The translations under genes and the position numbers were made by a program. A stretch of DNA of 64,000 nt from Bacillota bacterium (lineage in GTDB: Bacteria; Bacillota; Sulfobacillia; JABLXB01), in assembly GCA_013178305.1 (NCBI GenBank), contig JABLXB010000007.1:62001-126000 (forward strand), in the 5' to 3' direction. The stretch's first letter is position 1; each line of letters opens with the position of its first letter. Below the pieces are notes generated by a model. That model searched no databases and was not told the DNA's origin. It was given only the letters and a program-made list of their open reading frames with translations. Shown one piece after another: positions 25,237-34,460 of this stretch.

Positions 25237-26108
25237 CTGAGTCGAAGGCGCCGCGCGGCGCAAACAGGGCGTACAAGCGGTTCTTACTTCAACGGGCTCT
25301 GCCGCATTTCTGGTGCCCGGGCTGCGGGAACGGCGTGGTGCTGGGCGCGATAGTGAGGGCGCTGGCGTCGCTGGGCCTGTCGCCCTCCCAGGTAGTGGTC
25401 GTCACCGGCATTGGCTGCTGGGGCAAGGCCGACGACTACCTGAACGTCAACGCGCTTCACGGCACGCACGGGCGCGCGCTGCCGCTTGCCACGGGCGTCA
25501 AGGTTAACAGGCCGGATTTGACCGTCCTGGCGCTGATGGGCGACGGAGACTGCGCGACGATAGGCGGCAATCACCTGCTGCACTCGGCGCGGAGGAACAT
25601 CGGCGTCAAGGCCATTGTGGTGAATAACCTGAACTACGGCATGACCGGCGGCCAGTACTCGTCAACGACGCCGGGCGACAAGATAACCAGCACCTCGCCG
25701 TTCGGAGACCCCGAGAGGGGACTCGACATCGCGGGGGTCGCGGCCGTGGCAGGCGCGAACTACGTCGCGCGGTCGACGGTGTACCATGCGGCGCAGACCG
25801 AGACGTACATCAAGGAAGCGATCACCGCGCCGGGCTTCGGCCTCGTCGAGGTGTTGTCCACCTGTCCCACGTACTTTGGTCGCCTAAACTCCATGCGCAC
25901 GGCGGTGGAGTCGATGAACTGGCTCAAGTCGGCAGCCGTCACCGCGAAGGCGGCTGGGGGAATGAGTCCGGACGACCTGCGGGAGCGCATCGTCATCGGC
26001 CGCTTCTGTTCGAGGACCGACCCCGACTTCAACCAGAGATACGAGGAAATACGGCAGAGGGCGCGCGACCGCGGCTTCAGGACTCGCGAGGTCGTTAGCG
26101 GCAGGTAG
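25233..26108 (+). CDS. korB: 2-oxoacid:ferredoxin oxidoreductase beta subunit (KorB-like)
   Basis: A 291-residue thiamine-pyrophosphate-binding subunit. It has FWCPGCGNGVVLGAIVRAL (cluster/TPP region), TGIGCWGKADDYLNVNALHG, and the TPP motif GDGDCATIGGNHLLHSARRN with NNLNYGMTGGQ. CPTYFGRLN resembles the segment in 2-oxoglutarate enzymes. It is coupled to the alpha subunit by an ATGA overlap. The C-terminal 60 residues are slightly longer than in minimal KorB proteins. With the delta, alpha and gamma subunits it forms a complete enzyme linking 2-oxoacid oxidation to ferredoxin reduction. Confidence 0.92.
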   Translation: MTESKAPRGANRAYKRFLLQRALPHFWCPGCGNGVVLGAIVRALASLGLSPSQVVVVTGIGCWGKADDYLNVNALHGTHGRALPLATGVKVNRPDLTVLALMGDGDCATIGGNHLLHSARRNIGVKAIVVNNLNYGMTGGQYSSTTPGDKITSTSPFGDPERGLDIAGVAAVAGANYVARSTVYHAAQTETYIKEAITAPGFGLVEVLSTCPTYFGRLNSMRTAVESMNWLKSAAVTAKAAGGMSPDDLRERIVIGRFCSRTDPDFNQRYEEIRQRARDRGFRTREVVSGR

Positions 26109-26158
26109 AGTCGGGAAAGGACAGTAGGGAAACGCGCGGCTTCAGGGGGGCACGGCAT

Positions 26159-26713
26159 ATGACTGATACATGGCAGGTCGTACTCGGAGGAGTCGGCGGC
26201 CAGGGGTTGATATTCGCCGGGTTGCTGCTCGGCGAAGCGGCGGTGTATGACGGGAAGAACGCATCCCAGACCCAGTCATACGGGATCGAAACGCGGGGCG
26301 GCTTCTCGAAGTCGGAGCTCGTCATCTCCGAGGGCGAGATCGTTTATCCCGGCATGACAGAGCCCAACCTGGCGATCATCCTCGCGAAACTCGCTTTCGA
26401 CAGGCTGGCGCCGGCACTGCCCGAAGGATGCCTGGTCGTGTACGATTCGGCGATACGGCCGGCCGGCGGTTGCGAGACCGCGGCGGGCAATCGCCTCGAT
26501 TTCCGCGCATTTCCGTTGAGCGCCGAGGCGAAGAGCTGCGGAGCCCCGCAGGCAACCAACATCGTGGCAATAGGCGCGACCGCCGGGTTGACGGGGCTGA
26601 TTAGCGCCGGGTCGATCGAGAAGGCGCTGCGGGAACATTTTTCCGGAGATGATCTCGAGAACTCGCTAAAGGCATTCCGCGCGGGCTACGCGCTCGCTCA
26701 AAAAGGAGGCTAG
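26159..26713 (+). CDS. korC: 2-oxoacid:ferredoxin oxidoreductase gamma subunit (KorC-like)
   Basis: A 184-residue gamma subunit (POR_N-type). It has the characteristic GGVGGQGLIFAGLLLGEAAV, the QTQSYGIETRGGFSKSELVIS segment, and the late GAPQATNIVAIGATAGLTGL. It follows the beta subunit by 50 bases. With this subunit the operon contains all four parts of the enzyme. No regulator or CoA ligase is attached on this side. Confidence 0.92.
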   Translation: MTDTWQVVLGGVGGQGLIFAGLLLGEAAVYDGKNASQTQSYGIETRGGFSKSELVISEGEIVYPGMTEPNLAIILAKLAFDRLAPALPEGCLVVYDSAIRPAGGCETAAGNRLDFRAFPLSAEAKSCGAPQATNIVAIGATAGLTGLISAGSIEKALREHFSGDDLENSLKAFRAGYALAQKGG

Positions 26714-26810
26714 ACCGCCGGGTTCGACAACTGGAACGGCCTTCCATCTGGATACAAATCCCGGCCACCACATATAATATTGACACAATAGCAGGGGAGA
26801 TGAACGCCAG

Positions 26811-27725
26811 ATGCAGGTCGTCTCCATCGGCACCGCAAGACATGCCGACCAGATCCTGGAGAGACTGAACTACGAATTCCAGACCCTCCAGGAGGAAGGC
26901 ATCGACATAGACGTTCAGCAGACCAACCGAGGAAACCTGACGTTCCTCGGTTGCAAACTTGTGAGGGGGAACAAGGACAGGTTTTCCTCCGATGACACGG
27001 CCACCATACTGCGGCACTTTATCGCGAACGCCCTATCCGACGTTATCGTCAATGACTGGGAGAGCGGCCTCATCAAGAAGATAATCCACGACAACTACCG
27101 GGACTTCTCCAGGGACGAGAGAGAGGGAGTGCTGGAATTCGTCAGGAAGAGTCTCGAAGGACAGGTTACCGGCGAAAGGGACCTGTTTCACAAGATGGAC
27201 CGCAAGAGCCGCGTGCTCTCGCGGCTGGTCGAATACCTGAACAAACACAGCGAACTGGTGCTCGAGGGGTTCGTCACGTTCAGGCTCAGGGACTACGTCG
27301 AGGAGATCGAGGAATGCGTAAACAAGGCCGTAGACGATTACCTGATGGAGAAGGAATACAAGGAATTCATACGGCTGCTTCGCTATTTCGTCGAGGCCCA
27401 GGAACCGAAGTTCGATGAGATACACGCGGTGATACTGCAGGAGGGGTCGTTCAGGCTGAGCGATCGCGAGGGGAAGCCGGTAGCGCGCGAATACCTCGAC
27501 GACCTCGTCATGGAGATAAGGCAAAGCGAGGGAGACTGCGAAGACCTGCTGATATCGTCACTCATCACACTCGCCCCCAGGTCGATAACACTCCACTTGC
27601 CCCCGGGGAAGGACGAGACCACGGGGATACAGACGATACGCAAGATATTCGGCGACAAGGTCAGGGTATGCCGTGACTGTGACAGGTGCAGGGCTTCCCA
27701 CAACGCCAAGGACACGCGAACTTGA
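26811..27725 (+). CDS. ytxC: Putative sporulation protein YtxC
   Basis: A 304-residue protein matching the YtxC family: MQVVSIGTARHADQILERLN at the start, a central helical EFVRKSL/LVEYLNKHSELVLEGFVTFRLRDYVEEIEECVNKAV region split over residues 100-180, and a Cys-rich end (CRDCDRC). The gene lies directly upstream of thrS, as ytxC does in Bacillus subtilis. The function of YtxC is unknown; it is conserved in spore formers. GGGGAG precedes ATG. A TATAAT near 26,774 could be its -10. Confidence 0.82.
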   Translation: MQVVSIGTARHADQILERLNYEFQTLQEEGIDIDVQQTNRGNLTFLGCKLVRGNKDRFSSDDTATILRHFIANALSDVIVNDWESGLIKKIIHDNYRDFSRDEREGVLEFVRKSLEGQVTGERDLFHKMDRKSRVLSRLVEYLNKHSELVLEGFVTFRLRDYVEEIEECVNKAVDDYLMEKEYKEFIRLLRYFVEAQEPKFDEIHAVILQEGSFRLSDREGKPVAREYLDDLVMEIRQSEGDCEDLLISSLITLAPRSITLHLPPGKDETTGIQTIRKIFGDKVRVCRDCDRCRASHNAKDTRT

Positions 27726-27786
27726 CGCTTTTTCTTCCACAGGGATATACTTGATGAAAAGGCAAACGACGCGCGACACGCCCTTT

Positions 27787-27815
27787 CCTCCCGTCGCTTG
27801 AGGGCGGGAGGTTTT
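27787..27815 (+). terminator. Terminator/attenuator between ytxC and thrS
   Basis: Stem CCTCCCG (27787-27793) with CGGGAGG (27805-27811) and TTTT, 31 bases before the thrS start. No T-box sequence (GGTGG with GCG) is visible here, so it is probably a simple terminator. Confidence 0.7.
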
Positions 27816-27845
27816 GCGTTGCCGACCGAATTGGGGGGAGTGTTA

Positions 27846-29789
27846 GTGGAGAGTGTGAGCCTGAGGCTTCCGGACGGTGGGGTAGTCCAGTACCCGAAGG
27901 GCACCACCGCCGGCAGGGTGGCCAAGGAGGCGGGCGGCAAGGACGCCGCCAGGGCCGTTGCCGCGCGACTCGATGGGAAACTGATCGAACTCCGGAAGGC
28001 CATTGAGACCGACGGCTCGATAGAATTCGTCACATTCGACTCCGCCGACGGGCAGGACGTGTACAGGCACACCACGTCGCACATCCTCGCCCATGCGGCG
28101 AAACGCCTGTTCCCCAACGCGCGCCTCGCTATCGGGCCGGCCATACAGGACGGCTTTTACTATGATTTCGACGTGGACAGGCCGTTTACGCCAGAGGACC
28201 TCGAGAGGATCGAGGCCGAGATGCGCAATATCGTCGAGGCGGACTATGCCGTCGAGCGTCACGAGACCCCGAGGGAAGAGGCGGTTCGCCTTTTCAAGGA
28301 CAAGGGCGAGAACTACAAGGTGGAGTTGATAAACGACCTGCCGGAGGGCGAGCAGATCTCGTACTACACGCAGGGGGAATTCGTCGACCTCTGCGCCGGC
28401 CCGCATCTGCCTTCGACCGGAATGGTGAAGGCGTTCAAGATACTCAGCGTGGCTGGGGCGTACTGGCGCGGGGACGAGAAAAACCCCATGCTGCAGAGGA
28501 TATACGGTACCTCGTTCGAGGACCAGGCCACGCTCGACAAGTACGTCGCGCGCCTCGAAGAGGCCAAGCGGCGAGACCACCGCAGGCTCGGGAAGGAGCT
28601 CGACCTGTTCTCCATGCACGAGGAGGGTGGACCCGGGCTCATCTACTGGCATCCCAAGGGCGGCCTGGTGCGCCAGCTCATCGAGGACTTCTGGCGCCAT
28701 GAGCACCGGCGACGCGGCTACGACATCGTGTACAGCCCTCACATCGCCAAACTGGACCTGTGGAAGACGAGCGGCCACTGGGACTGGTACCGCGAGAACA
28801 TGTACTCCCCTATGAAGATCGACGAGGTGGAATACCTGCTCAAGCCGATGAATTGCCCGTTCCACATCCTGATGTACAAGTCGGCGACGCGGAGCTATCG
28901 TGACCTGCCGATGAGGTGGGCGGAACTCGGTACTGTATACCGCTACGAACGCTCCGGTGTGCTTCACGGCCTGCTGCGCGTCAGGGGATTCACCCAGGAC
29001 GACGCGCACATATTCTGCAGGCCCGACCAGCTCGAGGACGAGATTGTCGGGGTCATCGATCTCGCGCAGTTCATGATGAGGGCGTTCGGGTACGAGAACT
29101 ACGAGATGATGTTGTCGGTCAGAGACCCCAGCAATAAGGCCAAGTACGCCGGCACCGACGAGATATGGGAGATCTCCGAAGCCGCATTGAAGAACGCTCT
29201 GCAGAGGAAGGGTCTCCCGTACGTTATTGGCGAGGGAGAGGCGAAGTTCTACGGGCCGGCGATCGATATTACGCTGAAGGACGCGCTGAACCGCGGCTGG
29301 CAGGGACCGACGATACAGGCCGACTTCAACCTCCCCGAGAGGTTCGACATGACGTATGTCGGTGAGGACGGCCAGATGCACCGGCCGGTCATGGTGCACC
29401 GCACGGTGCTCGGCTCGATGGAGCGGTTCTTCGGCGGGCTGATCGAGCACTATGCCGGCGCGTTCCCGCTGTGGCTGGCGCCGGTGCAGGTGAAGGTTCT
29501 GCCTATCGCGGAGCGGCATCACGGCTACGCCATGGCGGTACAGACAAGGCTCATGGCGGCCGGCCTGAGGTCCGAGGTGGACACCAGGAACGAGAAGGTC
29601 AATTACAAGATACGCCAGGCTGAGATGGAGAAAGTGCCGTTCATGCTGATCGTCGGCGACAAAGAGGCCACCATGGACGAGGTTTCTGTGCGTAAGCGCG
29701 GTGAGGGCGACCTCGGGAAGAGGCCGCTCGAGCAGTTCGTGGCGGAGGCCGCGCGCGAGGCGGACCCGCGCAGGGCGGGGCGCTCCTGA
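27846..29789 (+). CDS. thrS: Threonyl-tRNA synthetase
   Basis: A 647-residue class II synthetase that charges tRNA-Thr. Domains in order: TGS (1-60), the second-additional editing domain with HILAHAAKRLFP and its HxxxH and C...H elements (about 60-225), the class II core (about 240-535) with motif 2 YRYERSGVLHGLLRVRGF and motif 3 TVLGSMERFFGGLIEHY, and the anticodon-binding domain (about 540-640). The GTG at 27846 is selected because GGGGGAG lies 6 bases upstream and an earlier in-frame codon overlaps the terminator. Zn ligands Cys (NCPFH), His and His are present. Start could also be GTG 27840. Confidence 0.96.
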   Translation: MESVSLRLPDGGVVQYPKGTTAGRVAKEAGGKDAARAVAARLDGKLIELRKAIETDGSIEFVTFDSADGQDVYRHTTSHILAHAAKRLFPNARLAIGPAIQDGFYYDFDVDRPFTPEDLERIEAEMRNIVEADYAVERHETPREEAVRLFKDKGENYKVELINDLPEGEQISYYTQGEFVDLCAGPHLPSTGMVKAFKILSVAGAYWRGDEKNPMLQRIYGTSFEDQATLDKYVARLEEAKRRDHRRLGKELDLFSMHEEGGPGLIYWHPKGGLVRQLIEDFWRHEHRRRGYDIVYSPHIAKLDLWKTSGHWDWYRENMYSPMKIDEVEYLLKPMNCPFHILMYKSATRSYRDLPMRWAELGTVYRYERSGVLHGLLRVRGFTQDDAHIFCRPDQLEDEIVGVIDLAQFMMRAFGYENYEMMLSVRDPSNKAKYAGTDEIWEISEAALKNALQRKGLPYVIGEGEAKFYGPAIDITLKDALNRGWQGPTIQADFNLPERFDMTYVGEDGQMHRPVMVHRTVLGSMERFFGGLIEHYAGAFPLWLAPVQVKVLPIAERHHGYAMAVQTRLMAAGLRSEVDTRNEKVNYKIRQAEMEKVPFMLIVGDKEATMDEVSVRKRGEGDLGKRPLEQFVAEAAREADPRRAGRS

Positions 29790-29958
29790 GAACTTAGTCT
29801 GCCAGGCCCGGGACGAAGCTCGTGATCGCAGACGAGACGGGGAAGCATGTTCGGGCTACGCAGGAGAAAGAACCACTCGTCGGGCGATTCTTCAAGAACA
29901 GGGGGAAGCCGGTGTTGCCGCCCGGCGACCTGGTGAAGGATCCCGGCGGGGGCGTCTG

Positions 29959-30291
29959 TCAGTGAGTGTAGTCTATCAGTCTCACCGTGTCACCTAGTCT
30001 CTTCTGGATCGCCTCTCTCATTCTGTCTGCGTGCGGGCAGGGGAAGCCGATTGGGTTACCCTTCGTTATGCAGGATGCCAGGGCAATCGCGTCTGCTCCG
30101 CGCTTGACCATCTCGATGGCTCTGGTTATCGCTTTCTTGCCTGGGCATCCACCGCAGGTGCTGACACCGATTACCTCGATGTCCCCCTCCACACCCTCAA
30201 ATGCCTGCTTTTTCTCTCTCATCACCTTGAAGTCGGTTGTAGCGGGGCACATATCCTCTGTCTGCATACACCTGATCAAGCCGATTCGCAT
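29959..30291 (-). CDS. Small CGGC-domain protein
   Basis: A 110-residue cytoplasmic protein with conserved cysteines: RCMQTEDMCPATTDF at the N-terminus, the family motif VSTCGGCPGKKA in the middle, and ASCITKGNPIGFPCPHADRM. The motif suggests binding of a metal or an Fe-S cluster, but no function is established for the CGGC family. ATG at 30291 with GGAGG 10 bases upstream is chosen over an earlier in-frame ATG at 30369. It is a single minus-strand gene between thrS and the germination operon. Confidence 0.8.
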   Translation of the reverse strand: MRIGLIRCMQTEDMCPATTDFKVMREKKQAFEGVEGDIEVIGVSTCGGCPGKKAITRAIEMVKRGADAIALASCITKGNPIGFPCPHADRMREAIQKRLGDTVRLIDYTH

Positions 30292-30519
30292 TGCCGGGTC
30301 CGCCTCCCCTAAGAGCCGTGTCTGAGTCCACAGTGCCTTGCTAGTTGACATAGTAGAGCGCACGCCCACATTCAGTCAAGGCCCTCCGACTCCCTCTCCC
30401 CCGTTGCTTCTCAGGTATAACGAAGCCATAACTGGCAGATAATGCACAGCAAACCACGTTGTGGAATGCAGTTGCCGTGATACTCATTGGCACGGCGTTA
30501 CGAGAAAAGAGGAGGGCAA

Positions 30520-32124
30520 ATGTTCGGTTTCCGCAAGGCGACCAGAGCCGTGCTGCCAGATCGAGGCAGGAAGAAGGGCCAGGACATTGCCCTTTCCAGC
30601 ACATCTTCAGAGGAACCCCTGAGCCCGGACCTGGAAACCAACCTCCGGTCAATCAAGGCCATCCTCGACAGGTGCAGCGACGTGGTCTACCGGGAGTTCG
30701 TTTTTGCCCAGAACGAACGGGTGAGGCTTGCCCTGATCTATACGGACGGGCTGGCGGACAAAGCGCAGGTCAGCGACCAGATCATGAGGGCGCTGGCCCT
30801 GGAAGTGGCGATGGTCGTACCAGGCCGGACGATCTCCAGGGCAAAGGCCCTTGAATTCATCAAGCAACGCGGCCTGTGCATACACCAGGTCAGGGAAACC
30901 GGCAGGCTACAGGATGTCATCCAGGCCATCCTGTCCGGCGATACCGCTTTGCTCGTGGACGGACACGCCACCGCCATCATCAACGGGGCCAGGGGGTGGG
31001 AAGCGCGTCCCATCGCCGACCCGGAAGCAGAACCGACGGTTCGAGGGTCACGGGAGTCCTTTGTCGAAACCTTGCGGACCAATACGTCGCTGATCCGGCG
31101 GAGGATCAAGAGCCCCAACCTGAAAATCGAGTTCTTCAGGCTAGGTGAGGTTACCGACACCGATGTAGCCATAGCTTATGTCGAGAGCATTGTCAACGAC
31201 AAGCTGGTGGCAGAAGTAAAGAACCGGCTGGGAAGGATAAAAGTCGACGCCGTCCTGGAAAGCGGTTACATCGAGGAATTGATCGAAGATAACCCCTGGA
31301 GCGTTTTCCCCACAGTCAACCATACCGAGAAGCCCGACCGTGTGGCGGCAATGCTACTCGAGGGAAGAGTGGCCATCCTGGTTGACGGGACCCCCTTCGT
31401 ATTGACCGTGCCCAACCTGTACATAGAGTATCTTCACGCCTCGGAGGACTACTACGAACGCTTTCTTTACGCCACGGCAGTACGGATAGTCCGTTTCATT
31501 TCCATGACCATTTCGCTCGTCCTGCCTGCGCTGTATATTGCCGTGGTAAGCTTCCACCACGAGCTGCTCCCGACCACGCTTCTTCTGAGCATCGCCGCGC
31601 AGAGAGAAGCGGTTCCCTACCCGGTTCTCATCGAGGTGCTCATCATGGAGCTGAGTTTTGAAGTCCTGAGGGAGGCAGGGATCCGCCTCCCACGGCCGAT
31701 TGGCCAGGCGGTGAGCATTGTCGGCGCCCTGGTTATCGGGGAGGCTGCTGTGCGGGCGGGATTGGTTGCCGCCTCGACTGTCATCGTGGTGGCCCTTACC
31801 GGCATCGGCTCGTTCGTCCTGATGTACAGCGCAAGTATTGCGTTTCGCCTGTTGAGGTTCGTCTTAATAGTCCTGGCGGCCACACTGGGCCTGCTCGGGG
31901 TGATCGGCGGGATAGCTGTAATCGGCATTCACCTGTGCGCGCTGCGCTCCTTTGGGGTTCCGTACCTGTCCCCGATGGTCCCCACCGCTGACCTCAAGGA
32001 CACTGTGTTCAGAGCGCCCTGGTGGGCCATGCTCACCCGGCCCAGGTCGATCGTAAGGCAGAACCGGGTCAGGGAGGCGCAGGGATTGAGGCCGTCGCCT
32101 CCGCCGACGCGAACGGAAGACTGA
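30520..32124 (+). CDS. Spore germination receptor A subunit (GerA family)
   Basis: A 534-residue GerA-type subunit of a germinant receptor in the spore inner membrane. It has a large hydrophilic N-terminal region (1-260), then about 5-6 membrane helices (VRFISMTISLVLPALYIAVV onward) and a hydrophilic tail. Family segments include EGRVAILVDGTPFVLTVPN, FLYATAVRIVRF, AAQREAVPYPVLIEVLIMEL, and GQAVSIVGALVIGEAAVRAG. The ATG at 30520 has GAGGAGGG upstream, in preference to 30487. It is the first gene of an A-B-C-D-B operon. Germinant unknown. Confidence 0.94.
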   Translation: MFGFRKATRAVLPDRGRKKGQDIALSSTSSEEPLSPDLETNLRSIKAILDRCSDVVYREFVFAQNERVRLALIYTDGLADKAQVSDQIMRALALEVAMVVPGRTISRAKALEFIKQRGLCIHQVRETGRLQDVIQAILSGDTALLVDGHATAIINGARGWEARPIADPEAEPTVRGSRESFVETLRTNTSLIRRRIKSPNLKIEFFRLGEVTDTDVAIAYVESIVNDKLVAEVKNRLGRIKVDAVLESGYIEELIEDNPWSVFPTVNHTEKPDRVAAMLLEGRVAILVDGTPFVLTVPNLYIEYLHASEDYYERFLYATAVRIVRFISMTISLVLPALYIAVVSFHHELLPTTLLLSIAAQREAVPYPVLIEVLIMELSFEVLREAGIRLPRPIGQAVSIVGALVIGEAAVRAGLVAASTVIVVALTGIGSFVLMYSASIAFRLLRFVLIVLAATLGLLGVIGGIAVIGIHLCALRSFGVPYLSPMVPTADLKDTVFRAPWWAMLTRPRSIVRQNRVREAQGLRPSPPPTRTED

Positions 32125-32136
32125 AGGGCTGGTCAG

Positions 32137-33234
32137 ATGCTGGAACGGGGGAAAATCGACTCCGGTCAGGCTATACTGTTGATGATAAGCACGATTCTGC
32201 CTACGGCAATCCTTACTATCCCGTCCGTAGTGGCGAGGTCCGCGAGACAGGATGCCTGGCTGTCGGTTATCCTCGCCACCGCGGTGGGCCTGGTGATCGC
32301 CCGGCTGGTAGTCACCCTGAGCCTCCGTTTCCCGGGCAAAACCCTTTTTCAGTACGCTGAGGAGATCCTGGGCAAAGTGCCTGGGAAGATCGTCGGCCTT
32401 CTGTACATCTGGTGGCTTCTGCATACGAATGGCCTGATAATAGACGTATTTGCGTCCTTCCTGTGCGTCGCCATGATGCCCGACACCCCCTTCATGATCT
32501 TCTTCCTCGTGGGGATCGCCGTGGCAGCCTACGCGGTGCGCAATGGCCTGGAGGTCTTGAGCCGGTTTAACCAGATGTTCCTGCCTCATGTCATGACCTT
32601 GCTGCTAGCTGTCTTCATTTTGACCGTGAAAGACATGAAATTGGCCAGGCTCCTGCCCGTGCTGGACAGCGGCCTTTCGTCCGTTGTGAAAGGGGCCGCC
32701 ACGCCCGCAAGCTGGCTGGGAGAGATCGTGATCTTCTCCATGTTCATTCCCTATCTCAGGAAGCCATCCGACGCACACAGGGTCGCCATGCTGGCCATAT
32801 TGGGAACCAGTCTGTTCATGGCGGTGAGCATACTGGTGACGCTGCTCACTTTTGGCCCGAACATGACGAGCCACTGGACCTTTCCTGTCTTCAGCGCGGT
32901 ACGGGCGGTTTCCGTCGCCGGCTTCCTGGAGCGGCTTGAGTCCGTAACCGTGGCGGTGTGGATATTCGGCGGGATCGCGAAAATCGGGGTGTTCTACTAT
33001 GCCGCCGTGCTGGGCAGCGCACAGTGGCTGGGACTCAAGGATTACCGCCCGCTCGTGGCGCCGGTAGGAGTGGTCCTGATGGGACTTGCATCCCTTTGCC
33101 CGAGCATCGTGGATCTGTTCGACTTCATCGCCGGAGGCTGGCCTCCTTACGCGTTGATCGTCTTTGAAGCGGGAATCCCGCTGGCATTGCTCATCGTCGC
33201 CTTCATCAGGGGGAGGGGAGGGGAAAACCGTTGA
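32137..33234 (+). CDS. Spore germination receptor B subunit (GerB family), first copy
   Basis: A 365-residue polytopic protein (about 10 helices) of the GerB amino-acid-permease superfamily. It has the family opening (KIDSGQAILLMISTILPTAI), RFPGKTLFQYAEEILGKVPG, RNGLEVLSRFNQMFLPHVM and LGSAQWLGLKDYRPLVAP. GerB subunits bind the germinant amino acid or sugar. It starts 12 bases after the A gene and its stop overlaps the C gene. A second B paralogue lies later in the same operon. Confidence 0.93.
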   Translation: MLERGKIDSGQAILLMISTILPTAILTIPSVVARSARQDAWLSVILATAVGLVIARLVVTLSLRFPGKTLFQYAEEILGKVPGKIVGLLYIWWLLHTNGLIIDVFASFLCVAMMPDTPFMIFFLVGIAVAAYAVRNGLEVLSRFNQMFLPHVMTLLLAVFILTVKDMKLARLLPVLDSGLSSVVKGAATPASWLGEIVIFSMFIPYLRKPSDAHRVAMLAILGTSLFMAVSILVTLLTFGPNMTSHWTFPVFSAVRAVSVAGFLERLESVTVAVWIFGGIAKIGVFYYAAVLGSAQWLGLKDYRPLVAPVGVVLMGLASLCPSIVDLFDFIAGGWPPYALIVFEAGIPLALLIVAFIRGRGGENR

Positions 33235-34424
33235 TCAGGAAGACCGCCGTGTTCCTCTTGCTGGTATCCCTGGCCGGCTGCCTTGGAGGCTGCTGGAGCC
33301 GAAAGGAAATCACCGAAATTGCCATTGTCCTGGGCACAGGGGTTGACCTGGCCCCGGACGGGCGGATCCGGTTGACGGTGCAAATCGCCAGGCCCGGCGG
33401 TTTCTACGGTGGCGGCGAAGGGGGCGCCAGGGGGCGGGAACCCGCATGCTGGGTGGTTTCCGCGGAGGGCAAGACCGTCGAGGAAGCTGCCAGGCGCCTC
33501 GCCATGATGGTCCCTCGCGAAATCTACTGGGGTCATTGCGTTATCCTGGTAATCGGAGAGGCAATGGCCCTGGAGGGAACCGATACGATCATGGATTTCT
33601 TCAACCGGGACAGGCAACCCCGCGAGACGATGGGGGTAATGGTGTCCGAGGGAGAAGCGAGGCATTTCCTCGAAACCTGTTCTTACCTGGAGAAGACCTC
33701 GGCGCAGGCCGCCGGGCTCCTCGCCAGGATGAAGATTGGGTTCACCGTCCAGCTCAGGGAGTTCACGGAAATGCTGGCCAGTAAAGGGGTGCAGCCCGTG
33801 GCGACCCGCGTTGTGGCAAGAGAAGCGGGCATTGCCGCTGGGCCGACCGAGGAGAAGGAACCGGAGCCGCACAGGCAGGTTGAGATCTCTGGCGTGGCGG
33901 TGTTCAAGGAGCACAGGCTCGTGGGGTGGCTGGATGATAGCGAAACCAGGGGCCTCCTCTGGGTAAAGGGTGAGATCCGCAGGGGCATGATCACCGTTCC
34001 GAGCCCGGGCGAGCCCGACAAGGAGATATCCATCCGGATCAGGCAGGGAAGCACAAGCGTTGTGCCGAGATACGACGGGGTGCGCCCGCGGTTCGAGGTG
34101 AAAGTCAGACTGGAGGGCGACATGGTGGAACAGCAGAGCCGCGAGGACCTGTCCAAACCGGAGAAGATCAAGGCGTTGGAAAACGCGATAGCGGAGGATG
34201 TAAGGAGAAGGATAGCCGCCGTCCTGGAGAAAGCGCAGAAGGAATACGGCGTGGACATATTCGGCTTCGGCGATGCTTTTCACCGGAGGTACAAAAAGGA
34301 GTGGCGGCATCTGAAAGACCGGTGGGACGAGGAATTCGCCAGGGCGGACGTCAGTATTGCCGCCGAAGCGCACGTGCGCGAGATCGGTCTCTCGACCAGG
34401 CGCGCCGATACCATGGAAGAATAG
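33231..34424 (+). CDS. Spore germination receptor C subunit (GerC family) lipoprotein
   Basis: A 397-residue Ger(x)C lipoprotein. The signal peptide ends at a lipobox (LGGC, Cys21; an alternative LAGC lies at 14-17) followed by WSRKEITEIAIVLGTGVD, the typical GerC mature start. Further marks are EGKTVEEAARRLAMMVPREIYWGHC and DFFNRDRQPRETMGVMVS, with the C-terminal domain ending VDIFGFGDAFHRRYKKEW. The TTG start overlaps the B gene stop and follows a GGGAGGGGAGG site. Diacylglycerol addition by Lgt anchors it to the outer face of the inner spore membrane. Confidence 0.93.
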   Translation: MIRKTAVFLLLVSLAGCLGGCWSRKEITEIAIVLGTGVDLAPDGRIRLTVQIARPGGFYGGGEGGARGREPACWVVSAEGKTVEEAARRLAMMVPREIYWGHCVILVIGEAMALEGTDTIMDFFNRDRQPRETMGVMVSEGEARHFLETCSYLEKTSAQAAGLLARMKIGFTVQLREFTEMLASKGVQPVATRVVAREAGIAAGPTEEKEPEPHRQVEISGVAVFKEHRLVGWLDDSETRGLLWVKGEIRRGMITVPSPGEPDKEISIRIRQGSTSVVPRYDGVRPRFEVKVRLEGDMVEQQSREDLSKPEKIKALENAIAEDVRRRIAAVLEKAQKEYGVDIFGFGDAFHRRYKKEWRHLKDRWDEEFARADVSIAAEAHVREIGLSTRRADTMEE

Positions 34425-34460
34425 GCTTGCTCAGAAGCCGGCATATAAGGGGGATGAGAC

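Noticed and set aside
27725-27846. Possible T-box leader before thrS
   Set aside because: The space is about 120 bases, has a simple terminator and lacks the T-box core sequence.
27843-29522. 559-codon open frame on the minus strand across thrS
   Set aside because: It is the reverse-strand shadow of a G+C-rich synthetase gene; composition is Arg/His-rich and no domain is visible.
29822-29965. 47-codon GTG frame after thrS (LVIADETGKHVRATQEKE...)
   Set aside because: No family match and no clear ribosome-binding site; probably a remnant or chance frame.
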